Assembly: GCA_910584975.1 (NCBI GenBank)
Contig: CAJUEA010000001.1
Span: 62,001 to 126,000, forward strand
Direction: 5' to 3'
DNA length: 64,000 bases
Source: an uncultured Christensenella sp.
GTDB taxonomy: Bacteria; Bacillota; Clostridia; Christensenellales; UBA3700
Shown here one piece after another: positions 42,304 through 51,785 of this stretch. The translations under genes and the position numbers were made by a program. The number at the start of each line of letters is the position of its first letter. The first letter of the stretch is position 1. Below the pieces are notes generated by a model, which saw nothing but the letters and a program-made list of their open reading frames with translations, was not told where the DNA came from and made no database searches.

Positions 42304-43032
42304 ATGGCAGTTCACGACGGACACAGAGAAAGAATGAGACAAAGAATTGAGACATATGGCATACAAAGTTTGCAGGACCATGAAGTTTTGGAATATTTGC
42401 TTTATGCTGTTGTGCCAAGAAAAGATACCAACGAACTTGCTCATAGAATAATTGAAGAGTGTGGCAGTTTGTCTGAAGTGTTTGACCAATCTGTGGAAAG
42501 ATTGCAAAAAATCAAAGGCGTAACATACAACGCAGCTTTGTTTTTGAGCAGTTTAAGTGATATTAGCAGAAGATATTACAGCAAAAATCAAAAAACAATA
42601 TACATAAGAAATGTTGCAGAATGTTTGCAACTTATGCGTCCAATAATGGAAACATTGACAAAAGAAGAAATTCATTTGCTGCTAATTGACAGCGCAGGTA
42701 AACTTATCAAAAGAGTTGTTTTGAGTAAAGGCGTTGTGAATGAATCTGTTTGTAATGTGAGAGATGTTGTTGACATTGCACTAAAAAATGAAGCTTGCAG
42801 AGTTGTGTTGGTTCACAATCATCCGTCAAACAACGCAACACCATCATTGCAAGATAAAACGCTGACAGAACAAGTTTGTGTTGCATTATCTGTGATTGGC
42901 ATAACACTTGAGGACCATATCATCATTGCAAAAGGTGGATATTTTTCTTTTAAGGATTCACATTGGTTAGAGAATATTGTTAATGGTCAAATAAGCTTGT
43001 CAGGTGGCAAAATAAAAGACATTAGATATTGA
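42304..43032 (+). CDS. radC: RadC-family JAB-domain protein
   Basis: A 242-residue RadC (UPF0758) protein. The N-terminal half has an HhH-like region (VERLQKIKGVTYNAALFL) and the C-terminal half is a JAB1/MPN-like metal domain with VVLVHNHPSNNATPSLQD. Named after a supposed DNA-repair role, but its actual function is uncertain. Start taken at ATG 42304 after GGGGAGA; an in-frame start at 42268 is less likely. Confidence 0.94.
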   Translation: MAVHDGHRERMRQRIETYGIQSLQDHEVLEYLLYAVVPRKDTNELAHRIIEECGSLSEVFDQSVERLQKIKGVTYNAALFLSSLSDISRRYYSKNQKTIYIRNVAECLQLMRPIMETLTKEEIHLLLIDSAGKLIKRVVLSKGVVNESVCNVRDVVDIALKNEACRVVLVHNHPSNNATPSLQDKTLTEQVCVALSVIGITLEDHIIIAKGGYFSFKDSHWLENIVNGQISLSGGKIKDIRY

Positions 43033-43033
43033 T

Positions 43034-43049
43034 TAGTATCGATTTTTGA
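43034..43049 (+). repeat. Dispersed motif TAGTATCGATTTTTGA
   Basis: Exact copy of 29164-29179, placed two bases after the radC stop. Confidence 0.75.
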
Positions 43050-43274
43050 AAGGTTTTTGTCAAAAATTTTTGATTGTTTGATGTTGTGCAGACAAAAACA
43101 ACATTAAAACAACGCTTTATAAAGCAAAATTAAACACAATGTTTTATAGAAAATTAAAAATAGTTTACATAAAAAATGTGTTGTTTAAGCAGCATTTTGT
43201 ACAAAAACATTTTACAAATAGTTTTTCAAATATTTGTTTATAAGTTTAAGATAATTTTATTTAGGAGAATAAAA

Positions 43275-44711
43275 ATGGAAATAAGAACAAGATTTGCACC
43301 AAGTCCAACTGGTTTTATGCATGTTGGAAATTTAAGAACATGTCTTTATGGTTATCTTTTTGCAAAAAAAAATAATGGCAAATTTATTTTGAGAATAGAG
43401 GATACCGACCAAGAAAGATATGTGGAAGGTGCAGTTGAAATTATTTACAACACTTTGAAAAAAGCAGGAATTGAACACGACGAAGGTCCGGATAAGGATG
43501 GTGGAGTTGGTCCATACATTCAAAGTGAAAGAAAGTCTCTTTATCTTGAGTATGCCAAAAAGTTGGTGGAACTGGGTGGAGCATACTATTGTTTTTGCGA
43601 TAAGGAGAGATTGGATAGCTTAGCAGGAGAAAATGGCATTAAAAAATATGACAAGCATTGTTTGAACTTGTCAAAGGAAGAGGTGCAAGCAAAGCTTAAT
43701 AGTGGTGTGCCATATGTTATCAGACAAAACATTCCAACTGAAGGTGTTTCTTCTTATGTGGATATGGTTTTTGGCGAAATCAGTGTGCCTAATTGTGATA
43801 TGGAAGATGGCGTGCTTATCAAAAGTGATGGTATGCCAACTTACAACTTTGCAAATGTTGTGGATGACCATTTGATGAAAATTTCACATGTTATTCGTGG
43901 TATGGAGTATTTGTCTAGCACTCCAAAATACAACCTTATGTATGATGCATTTGGTTGGGAGCGCCCACAATATATGCATTTACCTCCTATTATGAGAGAT
44001 GCAACACACAAACTTTCAAAACGCCACGGCGATGCCAACTTTGAGGATTTTTTGGCAAAAGGATATTTGGTTCCTGCAATTGTCAATTACATTGCGCTTT
44101 TAGGTTGGGCACCATCAGATAACAGAGAAAAAATGACAATGGCAGAGCTTATGGAGGCTTTTGATGTCAAAGGAATCAGCAAAAGTGGAAGTATTCTTGA
44201 CGAGGCAAAAATGAAATGGCTAAACTCACAATATATCAAAGAGCTTAGCGAGGAAGAGTTTGTTGAACTTGCAAATCCATTTTTTGAGCTGAGCAAAGCT
44301 GCAAACAAATATGATTACAAAAAACTGGCAAAATTGCTTATTCCTAGGGTGGAGATTTTGAGCGATATACCATCAAAAATTGATTTTCTTGAGGAGTTTG
44401 AAGGCTATGACTTAGAGCTTTACGAAAATAAGAAAAACAAAATGGACAAGCAGATTGCACTTGAAATTCTTGAAAAAAGCATTCCGGAATTTGAAGAAAC
44501 AGACGATTTCAGTGAGGAAAATTTGCAAAATATCATTGCAAGAATTGTTGAGGAAGGAGGTTATAAGAAAGGTCAAGTTTATTTGACAATTCGTCTTGCT
44601 TTGACAGGTGCTCAAATGACTCCTGGTGGTGCAACTGAAATGGCTGATTTGCTTGGAAAAGCAGAAAGCGTAAGAAGGCTTAAATATAGTTTTGAGCGTT
44701 TGAAAGGTTGA
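43275..44711 (+). CDS. gltX: Glutamyl-tRNA synthetase
   Basis: A 478-residue class I synthetase. RFAPSPTGFMHVGNLRT (HIGH-type motif), RIEDTDQERY and KLSKRHGD (KMSKS-type motif) are present, with a helical anticodon-binding region. Start taken at ATG 43275 after TAGGAG; an in-frame start at 43176 would add 33 unrelated residues. It is followed with two bases' gap by mrnC. Whether it charges tRNA-Glu only or also tRNA-Gln cannot be told here. Confidence 0.95.
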   Translation: MEIRTRFAPSPTGFMHVGNLRTCLYGYLFAKKNNGKFILRIEDTDQERYVEGAVEIIYNTLKKAGIEHDEGPDKDGGVGPYIQSERKSLYLEYAKKLVELGGAYYCFCDKERLDSLAGENGIKKYDKHCLNLSKEEVQAKLNSGVPYVIRQNIPTEGVSSYVDMVFGEISVPNCDMEDGVLIKSDGMPTYNFANVVDDHLMKISHVIRGMEYLSSTPKYNLMYDAFGWERPQYMHLPPIMRDATHKLSKRHGDANFEDFLAKGYLVPAIVNYIALLGWAPSDNREKMTMAELMEAFDVKGISKSGSILDEAKMKWLNSQYIKELSEEEFVELANPFFELSKAANKYDYKKLAKLLIPRVEILSDIPSKIDFLEEFEGYDLELYENKKNKMDKQIALEILEKSIPEFEETDDFSEENLQNIIARIVEEGGYKKGQVYLTIRLALTGAQMTPGGATEMADLLGKAESVRRLKYSFERLKG

Positions 44712-44713
44712 GT

Positions 44714-45127
44714 ATGAAAGGATATTTACCTATTGCAAAAGAATATTTGACACAAAAAGAGATATTGGAACTTAATCCTCTTGTGCTTGCTTTTGTTGGC
44801 GATAGCGTGCAACAGCTTATGGTGAGAACAAAGCTTTCTTGCACTTCAACGGCAAAAGCAGGGGAATTGCACAAATTGCAATCAGCGCAAATTAAAGCGT
44901 CAGCACAGGCAAAATATATGGATGACATTATGTCTGCTTTGAGTGAGGAAGAAATTGCAGTTTTCAAAAGAGCAAGAAACACTCATATGAACACAATGGC
45001 AAAGCATGCCAGTGTGGCAGACTATAAAAAAGCGAGTGGTTTTGAGGCTGTGATTGGGTATTTGTATCTTTTAGGAGAAAATGAGCGATTGGAAGAATTG
45101 TTTGATATTATTGAAAAAGCTCAATGA
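44714..45127 (+). CDS. mrnC: Mini-ribonuclease III
   Basis: A 137-residue protein with only the RNase III catalytic domain and no dsRNA-binding domain, as in Bacillota MrnC, which matures 23S rRNA ends. Conserved stretches are LAFVGDSVQQLMVR, RARNTHM and KASGFEAVIGYLYLLGE with catalytic acids. It starts two bases after the gltX stop, with AAAGG inside gltX as ribosome site. Confidence 0.93.
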   Translation: MKGYLPIAKEYLTQKEILELNPLVLAFVGDSVQQLMVRTKLSCTSTAKAGELHKLQSAQIKASAQAKYMDDIMSALSEEEIAVFKRARNTHMNTMAKHASVADYKKASGFEAVIGYLYLLGENERLEELFDIIEKAQ

Positions 45128-45178
45128 ATAATTGGCAGATATTGTCAAAATTATAACAACAAATAAAAAGGAGTAGAT

Positions 45179-46009
45179 ATGAGTAAGGCTGATGAAATTT
45201 TTGTTCAAAATATGAAAGATATTATGGATAATGGTGTTTGGGACACAAATTTGCCAGTACGCCCAAAATGGAGTGATGGCACCCCAGCGCACACAGTGAA
45301 AAAGTTTGGTATAGTAAACAGGTATAATTTGAATGAGGAATTTCCTATTTTGACAATAAGAAAAACTTTTTTCAAGTCTTGCGTTGATGAACTTTTGTGG
45401 ATATGGCAAAAGAAAAGTAACAATATAAAAGATTTAAACTCAAAAATTTGGAATCAATGGGCAGATGAAAATGGCTCTATTGGTAAGGCATATGGTTATC
45501 AATTGGGCGTAAAACATATTTATCGCGAAGGGGAGTTTGACCAAGTTGACAGAGTGCTTTTTGATTTAAAAAACAATCCATCTAGTCGCAGAATTATGAC
45601 AAATATATACAATTTTGCAGATTTACACGAAATGAATTTGTATCCTTGTGCTTATTCAATGACTTTCAATGTTTCTGGCGATACATTAAATGGAATTTTA
45701 AATCAGCGTTCAAATGATATGCTTACAGCAAACAACTGGAATGTTGTTCAATATGCAATTTTACTTATTATGTTTGCACAAGTATCAGGACTTAAGGTGG
45801 GCGAACTTGTTCATGTCATTGCAGATGCACATATTTATGACAGGCATATTCCTATGGTAAAAGAGATTATTGCTCAAAAACAATTTGCTGCTCCAAAGCT
45901 TGAAGTTGACAAGAGCATTAAAAACTTTTATGATTTTACTGTGGATAGTTTTAAACTGGTTGATTATCAGTGCAACGACAAAAAATATGACATACCAGTG
46001 GCAGAATAA
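45179..46009 (+). CDS. thyA: Thymidylate synthase
   Basis: A 276-residue ThyA making dTMP from dUMP with methylene-tetrahydrofolate. Present are SSRRIMTNIYNFADL, the catalytic Cys in LYPCAYSMTFNV, the LNQRSNDML region and ADAHIYDRH. The usual PCH after the active-site Cys reads PCA here, a variant seen in clostridial relatives as far as I recall. AAAGGAG precedes ATG 45179. folA follows by nine bases and supplies reduced folate. Confidence 0.95.
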   Translation: MSKADEIFVQNMKDIMDNGVWDTNLPVRPKWSDGTPAHTVKKFGIVNRYNLNEEFPILTIRKTFFKSCVDELLWIWQKKSNNIKDLNSKIWNQWADENGSIGKAYGYQLGVKHIYREGEFDQVDRVLFDLKNNPSSRRIMTNIYNFADLHEMNLYPCAYSMTFNVSGDTLNGILNQRSNDMLTANNWNVVQYAILLIMFAQVSGLKVGELVHVIADAHIYDRHIPMVKEIIAQKQFAAPKLEVDKSIKNFYDFTVDSFKLVDYQCNDKKYDIPVAE

Positions 46010-46018
46010 GGATACAAT

Positions 46019-46519
46019 ATGAAAGCAATTTTACACGCAGATTTGGAATGGGGAATTGGAAAAAACAATGATTTAATGTTTTCCATTCCGGCAGATATGA
46101 AATTTTTTAGAGAGACAACTTTAAATAAAGTTGTTGTAATGGGGAATAATACGCTAAAATCTTTCCCAAATGGGGCACCACTTAAAAACAGGATAAACAT
46201 TGTACTATCTCGCAGTGCTAGCCATAATGATTGTGTTGTGGTTAAGTCACTAGAGGCGCTGTTTGCAGAACTTCAAAAATATGATACCAACGATGTTTAT
46301 GTTATTGGTGGTGCAAGTATATACAAGGCGTTACTTCCTTATTGCAGTGAAGTTTTGGTAACAAAGGTTGATGCAATTGGTGGGGCAGATACTTTTTTTG
46401 AAAATCTTGACAACAACAAAGATTATCAATTGATTTATCAAAGTGAGCCAGTTGAGACAAATGGATATAAAATAATATTCACCACTTACAAAAACACAAA
46501 TTTAAAGCAAATTGGTTGA
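46019..46519 (+). CDS. folA: Dihydrofolate reductase
   Basis: A 166-residue DHFR, partner of ThyA in the folate cycle. AILHADLEWGIGKNNDLMFSIP holds the substrate loop, with DMKFFRETT and VVVMGNNTLKSFP following, and YVIGGASIYKALLP the cofactor loop. The usual Trp in the Met20-type loop region is kept as EWGIG. It follows thyA by nine bases with AAGG as ribosome site. Confidence 0.94.
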   Translation: MKAILHADLEWGIGKNNDLMFSIPADMKFFRETTLNKVVVMGNNTLKSFPNGAPLKNRINIVLSRSASHNDCVVVKSLEALFAELQKYDTNDVYVIGGASIYKALLPYCSEVLVTKVDAIGGADTFFENLDNNKDYQLIYQSEPVETNGYKIIFTTYKNTNLKQIG

Positions 46520-46607
46520 GCAAAAGAGGTTAGTGTTGTGATTAACATTAAAAATATCACAAAGTACTTGCAAAGAAGAAAACCCGTGGTGGAAAAGGTA
46601 GTTTATT

Positions 46608-47330
46608 ATGATTATTGAAGGCAAAAATGCCGTTAAAGAGGCGATAAAAAGTGGCGTTGCAATATCCGAGCTTAAAGTGCAAAAAGGTATTCACGACAAT
46701 GAAAACTTGGTTGGACTTGCAAAGGAAAAAGGCGTTAGATTTGTATTTTGCGACAAAGTTGTGCTTGACAAAATGAGCGAAACAAAAAGACATCAAGGCT
46801 ACATTGCTATTGCTGATGACTTCAAGTATTCCACAATCAGTCAAATGAAAGAGCTTGCAAAAAGCAAGGGAGAAAAACTTTTTTTGTTTATTCTTGACGG
46901 AGTGGAAGACCCTCATAATGTGGGCAGTATTTTAAGAGTTGCAGAGTGCAGTGGTGCTCATGGCGTTATCATCCCAAAACACAGGGCTTGTATGGTTACT
47001 GAAACAGTTGTTAAAGTTTCCAGTGGAGCAAGCAACTATGTTAAAGTTGCAATGGTAACAAATATCAATGACGCTATCCGTGAGCTTAAAGAAGATTTTG
47101 TAAAAGTGCTGTGTGCAGAGGCAGATGGAGACACAATGTATAATGTGGATATGAAAGACGATGTGGCTTTGGTTATCGGCAGTGAAGGCAAAGGCGTTAA
47201 AACTTTGACTAGAAAATTGTGCGATCAAGCAATCAGTATTCCGATGAAAGGCAATATAAATTCGCTTAATGCATCTGTTGCAACAGGCATTGTGGCTTTT
47301 GAGGTGTTGAGACAAAGAAATTTCAAATAA
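46608..47330 (+). CDS. rlmB: 23S rRNA 2'-O-methyltransferase, TrmH/RlmB family
   Basis: A 240-residue SPOUT enzyme with an N-terminal substrate-binding domain (IIEGKNAVKEAI) and the knotted methyltransferase core: LDGVEDPHNVGSILR, IGSEGKGV and IPMKGNINSLNASVATGI. Likely methylates 23S rRNA with S-adenosylmethionine; tRNA is the alternative target. It follows folA by about 90 bases and may share its transcript. In many Bacillota rlmB adjoins mrnC and cysS; all are in this window but separated. Confidence 0.9.
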   Translation: MIIEGKNAVKEAIKSGVAISELKVQKGIHDNENLVGLAKEKGVRFVFCDKVVLDKMSETKRHQGYIAIADDFKYSTISQMKELAKSKGEKLFLFILDGVEDPHNVGSILRVAECSGAHGVIIPKHRACMVTETVVKVSSGASNYVKVAMVTNINDAIRELKEDFVKVLCAEADGDTMYNVDMKDDVALVIGSEGKGVKTLTRKLCDQAISIPMKGNINSLNASVATGIVAFEVLRQRNFK

Positions 47331-47350
47331 CCTTTCAAAAATCGTGGGTA
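47331..47350 (-). repeat. Divergent copy of dispersed motif after rlmB
   Basis: Reverse strand reads TACCCACGATTTTTGA at the stop of rlmB, ten of eleven core bases matching TCGATTTTTGA. Confidence 0.55.
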
Positions 47351-47487
47351 AATTGATTTTTTTGCTGAAAAAGTGTAAAAATATTGAGAAAAATAAAAAA
47401 ATATGCAAATTATAAGTTCAATTATGAGGAAAGAAAATTTGCTTGCATATTAATAAAGCATATTAAACAACTAGGAGAGGGGCAATT

Positions 47488-48177
47488 ATGAAAATTTTAG
47501 TTGTAGAGCAGGATGAAACAAAAAGCAACAGGCTTTGTGTAATCTGTGAAGAGTTGAAAGGCAGTTGCGATCAAGCATTTGATTTGGACAGAGGACTTGA
47601 ACTTGCAACAGCAAACAAATATGATATGATTTTGGTTGGGCATTATGGTGCAAAGTCTGCAACAAAAAATATGGTTACAAACCTTAGATTGGAGTGTGGT
47701 GTGCCACTTATTGTTTTGTCTGAAGATAATGATGTCGCATCAAAAATTGAGCTTTTAAATAGTGGTGCAGATAGTTTTTTAACCAGCGATTTCACTGATG
47801 AAGAGTTGCTTGCCGTAATCAAGTCTGTTTTGAGGCGTTATTACAAGGATTTTGGAGTGAATCTTTATGAATTTAAAAGTTTGCAAGTAAATTTCTTTGA
47901 GCGCAGTGTGAAAATTAACGGCGAAGATGTTCAAATTGTGGCAAAGATGTATGATTTGTTTGAGTATTTAATCCGAAATAAAGAAATCATTTTGTCAAAA
48001 AACACTTTGTTCAACAGAGTGTGGGGATTTGAGAGCGAAACAACTTTTTCTGTGGTTGAAGTTTACATCAGCAAACTTAGAAAGTTGCTAGAAAAAGGCG
48101 AACTTGCAGGACAACTTTTGACAATAAAAAATGCAGGCTATTGCTGGACGGAAAAAGATACATCGGCTAATATTTAA
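47488..48177 (+). CDS. OmpR-type response regulator with degenerate receiver
   Basis: A 229-residue protein with a receiver-like domain (1-115) and a C-terminal winged helix (about 128-222; NTLFNRVWGFES, VVEVYISKLRKLLE) of the OmpR/PhoB class, so a DNA-binding regulator. The receiver lacks the phosphate-accepting Asp: the strand reads YDMILVGHYG with Gly 51 where Asp is expected. The usual KP near the end is SD (100-101). It should therefore act without phosphorylation. No histidine kinase gene adjoins it. Ribosome site is GGAGAGG. Confidence 0.85.
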   Translation: MKILVVEQDETKSNRLCVICEELKGSCDQAFDLDRGLELATANKYDMILVGHYGAKSATKNMVTNLRLECGVPLIVLSEDNDVASKIELLNSGADSFLTSDFTDEELLAVIKSVLRRYYKDFGVNLYEFKSLQVNFFERSVKINGEDVQIVAKMYDLFEYLIRNKEIILSKNTLFNRVWGFESETTFSVVEVYISKLRKLLEKGELAGQLLTIKNAGYCWTEKDTSANI

Positions 48178-48224
48178 CTGCAATTTACTACAGATATTTA
48201 AACTAACAATTAAAAGGATATAAT

Positions 48225-50060
48225 ATGATTTTTTATTATAACAGCAGAGATTTAAAGTACAAAAAACCTTTTGGTGCAGTTTCCTGTGGCAAACAAATTG
48301 ATTTTAGGTTTGAGGCAAAAGATGGAATTTTTGTGGAAAGTGTTTATTTGGTGCTTACAAAAGATGGCGAGCAAGATGTTTATTATCAAATGAATTATGG
48401 CGAAAAAGAAGGGGGAGTTTCTGTTTTTGATTTGTCATTAAAGATTGATGATGCAGGGCTTTATTGGTATAAATTTGTCACAAACACAGAGCTTGGCAGC
48501 TTTGAATTTGGCAAAAACAAATATGGTGAACTTTTGCAAAATGGCGAGGCTTATCAGCTGACTATTTATGACGGCGAGTTTGCTCCTATTCGTCAAAGTG
48601 GTGGCGTTGTTTATCAAATTTTTGTGGATAGATTTAACAAAGGCGAGGATAAAGATTGCGTTTGGAACAAAGATGGTGTGCTGAAAAACTGGAATGAAGA
48701 TGTTACAATTATTGATAGTGACGGAGTTTTTCGCGCAAATGATTTTTTTGGAGGCAATTTCAAAGGTATTGAAGATAAGCTTGACTATTTGAAAGATTTG
48801 GGCGTTACTATGCTTTATCTTTCTCCAATTTTCAAGTCAAGCTCAAACCATAGGTATGACACTGGCGATTATATGTGCATTGACGAATTGCTTGGCAGTG
48901 AAAATTCTTTTTCCAGATTGATTGCAAGTGCAAAACAAAAGGGCATTGGCATAATGCTAGACGGAGTTTTCAATCACACAGGTAGTGATAGCAAGTATTT
49001 CAACAAGTACGGGAAGTATGATTCTTTTGGTGCATATCAAGGTATAAAATCTCCATATTATGATTGGTATTATTTCATCAATTATCCCAATGAGTATGGT
49101 TGTTGGTGGGGGATAACAGTAACTCCAACAGTAAACAAAAAATGCGAAAGTTACAGGCAGTTTATTTTAGGCGAAAATGGCGTGCTTGACAAATGGACAA
49201 AGTTTGGACTAGCAGGTTGGCGTCTTGATGTTGTGGACGAATTGGATATTGAATTTGTAAATGACATAAGAAAAACCGTGAAAAAAGTGGATAAAAATGC
49301 TTATATCATTGGTGAGGTGTGGGAAGATGCCTCTTCAAAAATAGCATACAGCGAAAGACGACCTTATTTTCAAGGCAAACAGCTGGACGGCGTTATGAAT
49401 TATCCTTTCAAAAATGCAATTATTGAGTATGTTTGGAATAAGGATATAAATATTTTTATCAATAATATAATGTCAATTTACGAAAATTACCCACTTTGTG
49501 CTTTAAATTCTTGTATGAACTTTTTGGGTACTCACGATACCGTAAGGGCAATTAATACAATGTGTGATTTTGACATTTCAAACACCTCAAAAGAGGATAG
49601 GTTACATATTAGATTGCCTAAGGATAAAAAACAAGCTGCAAAAGCAAGGCTAAAGCTTGCAACAGCAATTTTGTACGCATTGCCGGGATTGCCAACAATT
49701 TTTTATGGCGACGAAGTTGGACTTGAGGGGTATGAAGACCCAATCAATCGCAGACCATTCCCTTGGGACAATATGGATACAGAGTTGCTTTCACATTACA
49801 AGTCGTTGGGCACACTTCGCAAAAAGTACAAAAAAGCTTTTAGTGGGACAATGGAAATTTTTGCAGATAAGGGCTTGTTACACATTATACGAAAAAGTAC
49901 AGATTATTCACAAAATATACAATTTATATTCAATAATAGTGGCGAAAAAAAGTGTGTTATGCTTAAAAATGAAATAAATTGTCTAGATAACAAGGCAATT
50001 GACGGCGAAGTAAGCCTTGAAAATGGCGAATTTATTGCAATAAAACAGAAAAATGTATAA
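48225..50060 (+). CDS. GH13 neopullulanase/cyclomaltodextrinase-like enzyme
   Basis: A 611-residue alpha-amylase-family enzyme without signal peptide, so it acts on maltodextrins inside the cell. Residues 1-115 look like a CBM34-type N-terminal domain. The barrel holds VYQIFVDRF, DGVFNHTG, the nucleophile in GWRLDVVDE, the acid/base Glu in IIGEVWED and FLGTHDT. A short beta domain ends the protein. AAAGGAT precedes ATG 48225. It stands alone between the regulator and an amino-acid transporter. Confidence 0.92.
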   Translation: MIFYYNSRDLKYKKPFGAVSCGKQIDFRFEAKDGIFVESVYLVLTKDGEQDVYYQMNYGEKEGGVSVFDLSLKIDDAGLYWYKFVTNTELGSFEFGKNKYGELLQNGEAYQLTIYDGEFAPIRQSGGVVYQIFVDRFNKGEDKDCVWNKDGVLKNWNEDVTIIDSDGVFRANDFFGGNFKGIEDKLDYLKDLGVTMLYLSPIFKSSSNHRYDTGDYMCIDELLGSENSFSRLIASAKQKGIGIMLDGVFNHTGSDSKYFNKYGKYDSFGAYQGIKSPYYDWYYFINYPNEYGCWWGITVTPTVNKKCESYRQFILGENGVLDKWTKFGLAGWRLDVVDELDIEFVNDIRKTVKKVDKNAYIIGEVWEDASSKIAYSERRPYFQGKQLDGVMNYPFKNAIIEYVWNKDINIFINNIMSIYENYPLCALNSCMNFLGTHDTVRAINTMCDFDISNTSKEDRLHIRLPKDKKQAAKARLKLATAILYALPGLPTIFYGDEVGLEGYEDPINRRPFPWDNMDTELLSHYKSLGTLRKKYKKAFSGTMEIFADKGLLHIIRKSTDYSQNIQFIFNNSGEKKCVMLKNEINCLDNKAIDGEVSLENGEFIAIKQKNV

Positions 50061-50148
50061 AATTAATTCAAAATGTATAGATTATGCATAAACTTGGCAA
50101 TTTTTGAATAAAATTTTAAAAATATACAAAAAATATGCAACAAATCGC

Positions 50149-50177
50149 TTGCTTTTTGCATAAAGTAGTGATAGAAT
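50149..50177 (+). promoter_or_regulatory. Promoter of second amino-acid transporter operon
   Basis: TTGCTT (50149-50154), 17 bases, TAGAAT (50172-50177). No copy of the CTTTA-N6-TAAAG operator is seen here. Confidence 0.65.
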
Positions 50178-50220
50178 ATAAACACAAAACAAGAAAATTA
50201 AAATAAAAGAGGACATAAAA

Positions 50221-51075
50221 ATGAAAAAATTTAAATCATTATTTATTTCAGTTATGGTACTTGTTACAGCCGTTGTTGCTACTACAATACTAGCTGGCTG
50301 TACAAAATACGAATTTACTAAGGCAGTTGCTTTAAGAGCAGAGGATCAAGAATTGGAAGAATATGCATTTGCTGTAAAAAAGGGTAACACTGCAATGATT
50401 GACAAACTAAATGCATTTTTCAGCCTTGACTCAACAAAACAATTGATTGATAAATCTTTAGAGTATCACACTGGTGTAACTCAAGAAAAACCAATCACAG
50501 CAAGTGTACTTAATGACAATACTGGTGCTGAAATCACAATGGTAACAGAGGCTGGATTTGCTCCATATGAGTATGAAGGTGGTGGCGAAGGTGCTGTAAA
50601 TCAAGTTATTGGTGTTGATGTTGACCTTATGATTGCTTTTGCAGAGGCAAACAATTTTAAACTTAAATTAAAAAATACAGAGTTTAAATCAGTTATTCCA
50701 GAAGTTGCTGGCAACGATATGTACATTGGTGCTGCTGGTATAACAGTTACTGAGGAAAGAAAAGAGCAAGTTGATTTTGCTAATCCATATATCAAAACTA
50801 TTCAATATATTATTTCAGATGAAGCTAACAGCTACAAAACTATTGACCAACTTGCAGGACTAAAAGTAGGTTTCCAAGCATCAACTACTGGTCAATTTGT
50901 TGTAGAAGATTTCAACAAAGCTATTGAAGAAGGCGAAATTGATGCTAAGGCAATTGCTGAAAAATCATATGATAAAGTTATGGCTGCGTATCAAGATTTA
51001 AAGAATGGTAAAATTGCAGCTATCGTTATTGATGAATATGTTGCAAAAGGTTTGGTTGAAAACGATAAAAAATAA
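50221..51075 (+). CDS. Second amino-acid binding lipoprotein, permuted at a different point
   Basis: A 284-residue lipoprotein (lipobox ILAGC, Cys 27) of the family 3 solute-binding type. Its mature part opens with ELEEYAFAVKKGNTAMIDKLNAFF, which is the usual C-terminal end of this fold. After a linker comes ITMVTEAGFAPYEY (about 105-118, the normal first strand), VIGVDVDLMIAFAE, GAAGITVTEERKEQVDFANPY and LAGLKVGFQASTTG. The protein ends at AAIVIDEYVAKGLVEN, after which the fold would normally continue with the part found at the front. It should deliver a polar amino acid to the permease encoded next. Confidence 0.88.
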   Translation: MKKFKSLFISVMVLVTAVVATTILAGCTKYEFTKAVALRAEDQELEEYAFAVKKGNTAMIDKLNAFFSLDSTKQLIDKSLEYHTGVTQEKPITASVLNDNTGAEITMVTEAGFAPYEYEGGGEGAVNQVIGVDVDLMIAFAEANNFKLKLKNTEFKSVIPEVAGNDMYIGAAGITVTEERKEQVDFANPYIKTIQYIISDEANSYKTIDQLAGLKVGFQASTTGQFVVEDFNKAIEEGEIDAKAIAEKSYDKVMAAYQDLKNGKIAAIVIDEYVAKGLVENDKK

Positions 51076-51083
51076 GAGGTTCT

Positions 51084-51785
51084 ATGAATACAATTCTGTT
51101 GTGTAATATTATTGATGACTTTAAAACAGTCTTTTTAGAAAATAACAGATGGATGACTTATTTGCAGGGCATGGCTAACACAATAGTCATGTCCCTTCTA
51201 GCCGTTTGTATAGGTATTGTCATTGGTTTAATGATAGCTGTTGTTAAAAATATACATATGAATACAGGCAAATTGCTAATTCTTAACAAAATTTGCAGTG
51301 CCTATGTTGCAATAATCCGTGGTATCCCAATGATGTTGCAGTTATACATTATGTATTTTGTAATTTTGACATTTGATGCTCCTATTGTTGTTGCCTCCAT
51401 CGCTTTTGGTGTGAATAGTGGTGCTTATGTTGCCGAAATTTTCCGTGCAGGAATTATGTCTGTTGACAAAGGACAAATGGAGGCAGGCAGGTCACTTGGT
51501 ATGTCTTATGGAAAAACAATGGCAAAAGTAATTGTTCCACAAGCACTAAGAAATGCCATTCCACCACTTGGAAATGAGTTTATTGCCTTAATCAAAGAAA
51601 CTGCGATTGTTGGTTCAATCGGTATTCTTGATTTGACAAAAGCGGCAAACAACATAACTGGTTCAACATTCCAATTCTTTATGCCATTGATAATCGCAAC
51701 AGTATTTTATTTGGTGTTAGTTTTGGCGTTGACAAAACTTATGAAATTTGTAGAAAGGAGGTTATCAAGAAGTGATAAGCGTTAA
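51084..51785 (+). CDS. Amino-acid ABC transporter permease
   Basis: A 233-residue permease with about five membrane spans, the [11 protein letters not shown] motif and the EAA loop [23 protein letters not shown], then [13 protein letters not shown]. It starts eight bases after the binding protein; its end overlaps the ATPase start by 14 bases. Paralogous to 37451-38095. Confidence 0.93.
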   Translation: MNTILLCNIIDDFKTVFLENNRWMTYLQGMANTIVMSLLAVCIGIVIGLMIAVVKNIHMNTGKLLILNKICSAYVAIIRGIPMMLQLYIMYFVILTFDAPIVVASIAFGVNSGAYVAEIFRAGIMSVDKGQMEAGRSLGMSYGKTMAKVIVPQALRNAIPPLGNEFIALIKETAIVGSIGILDLTKAANNITGSTFQFFMPLIIATVFYLVLVLALTKLMKFVERRLSRSDKR

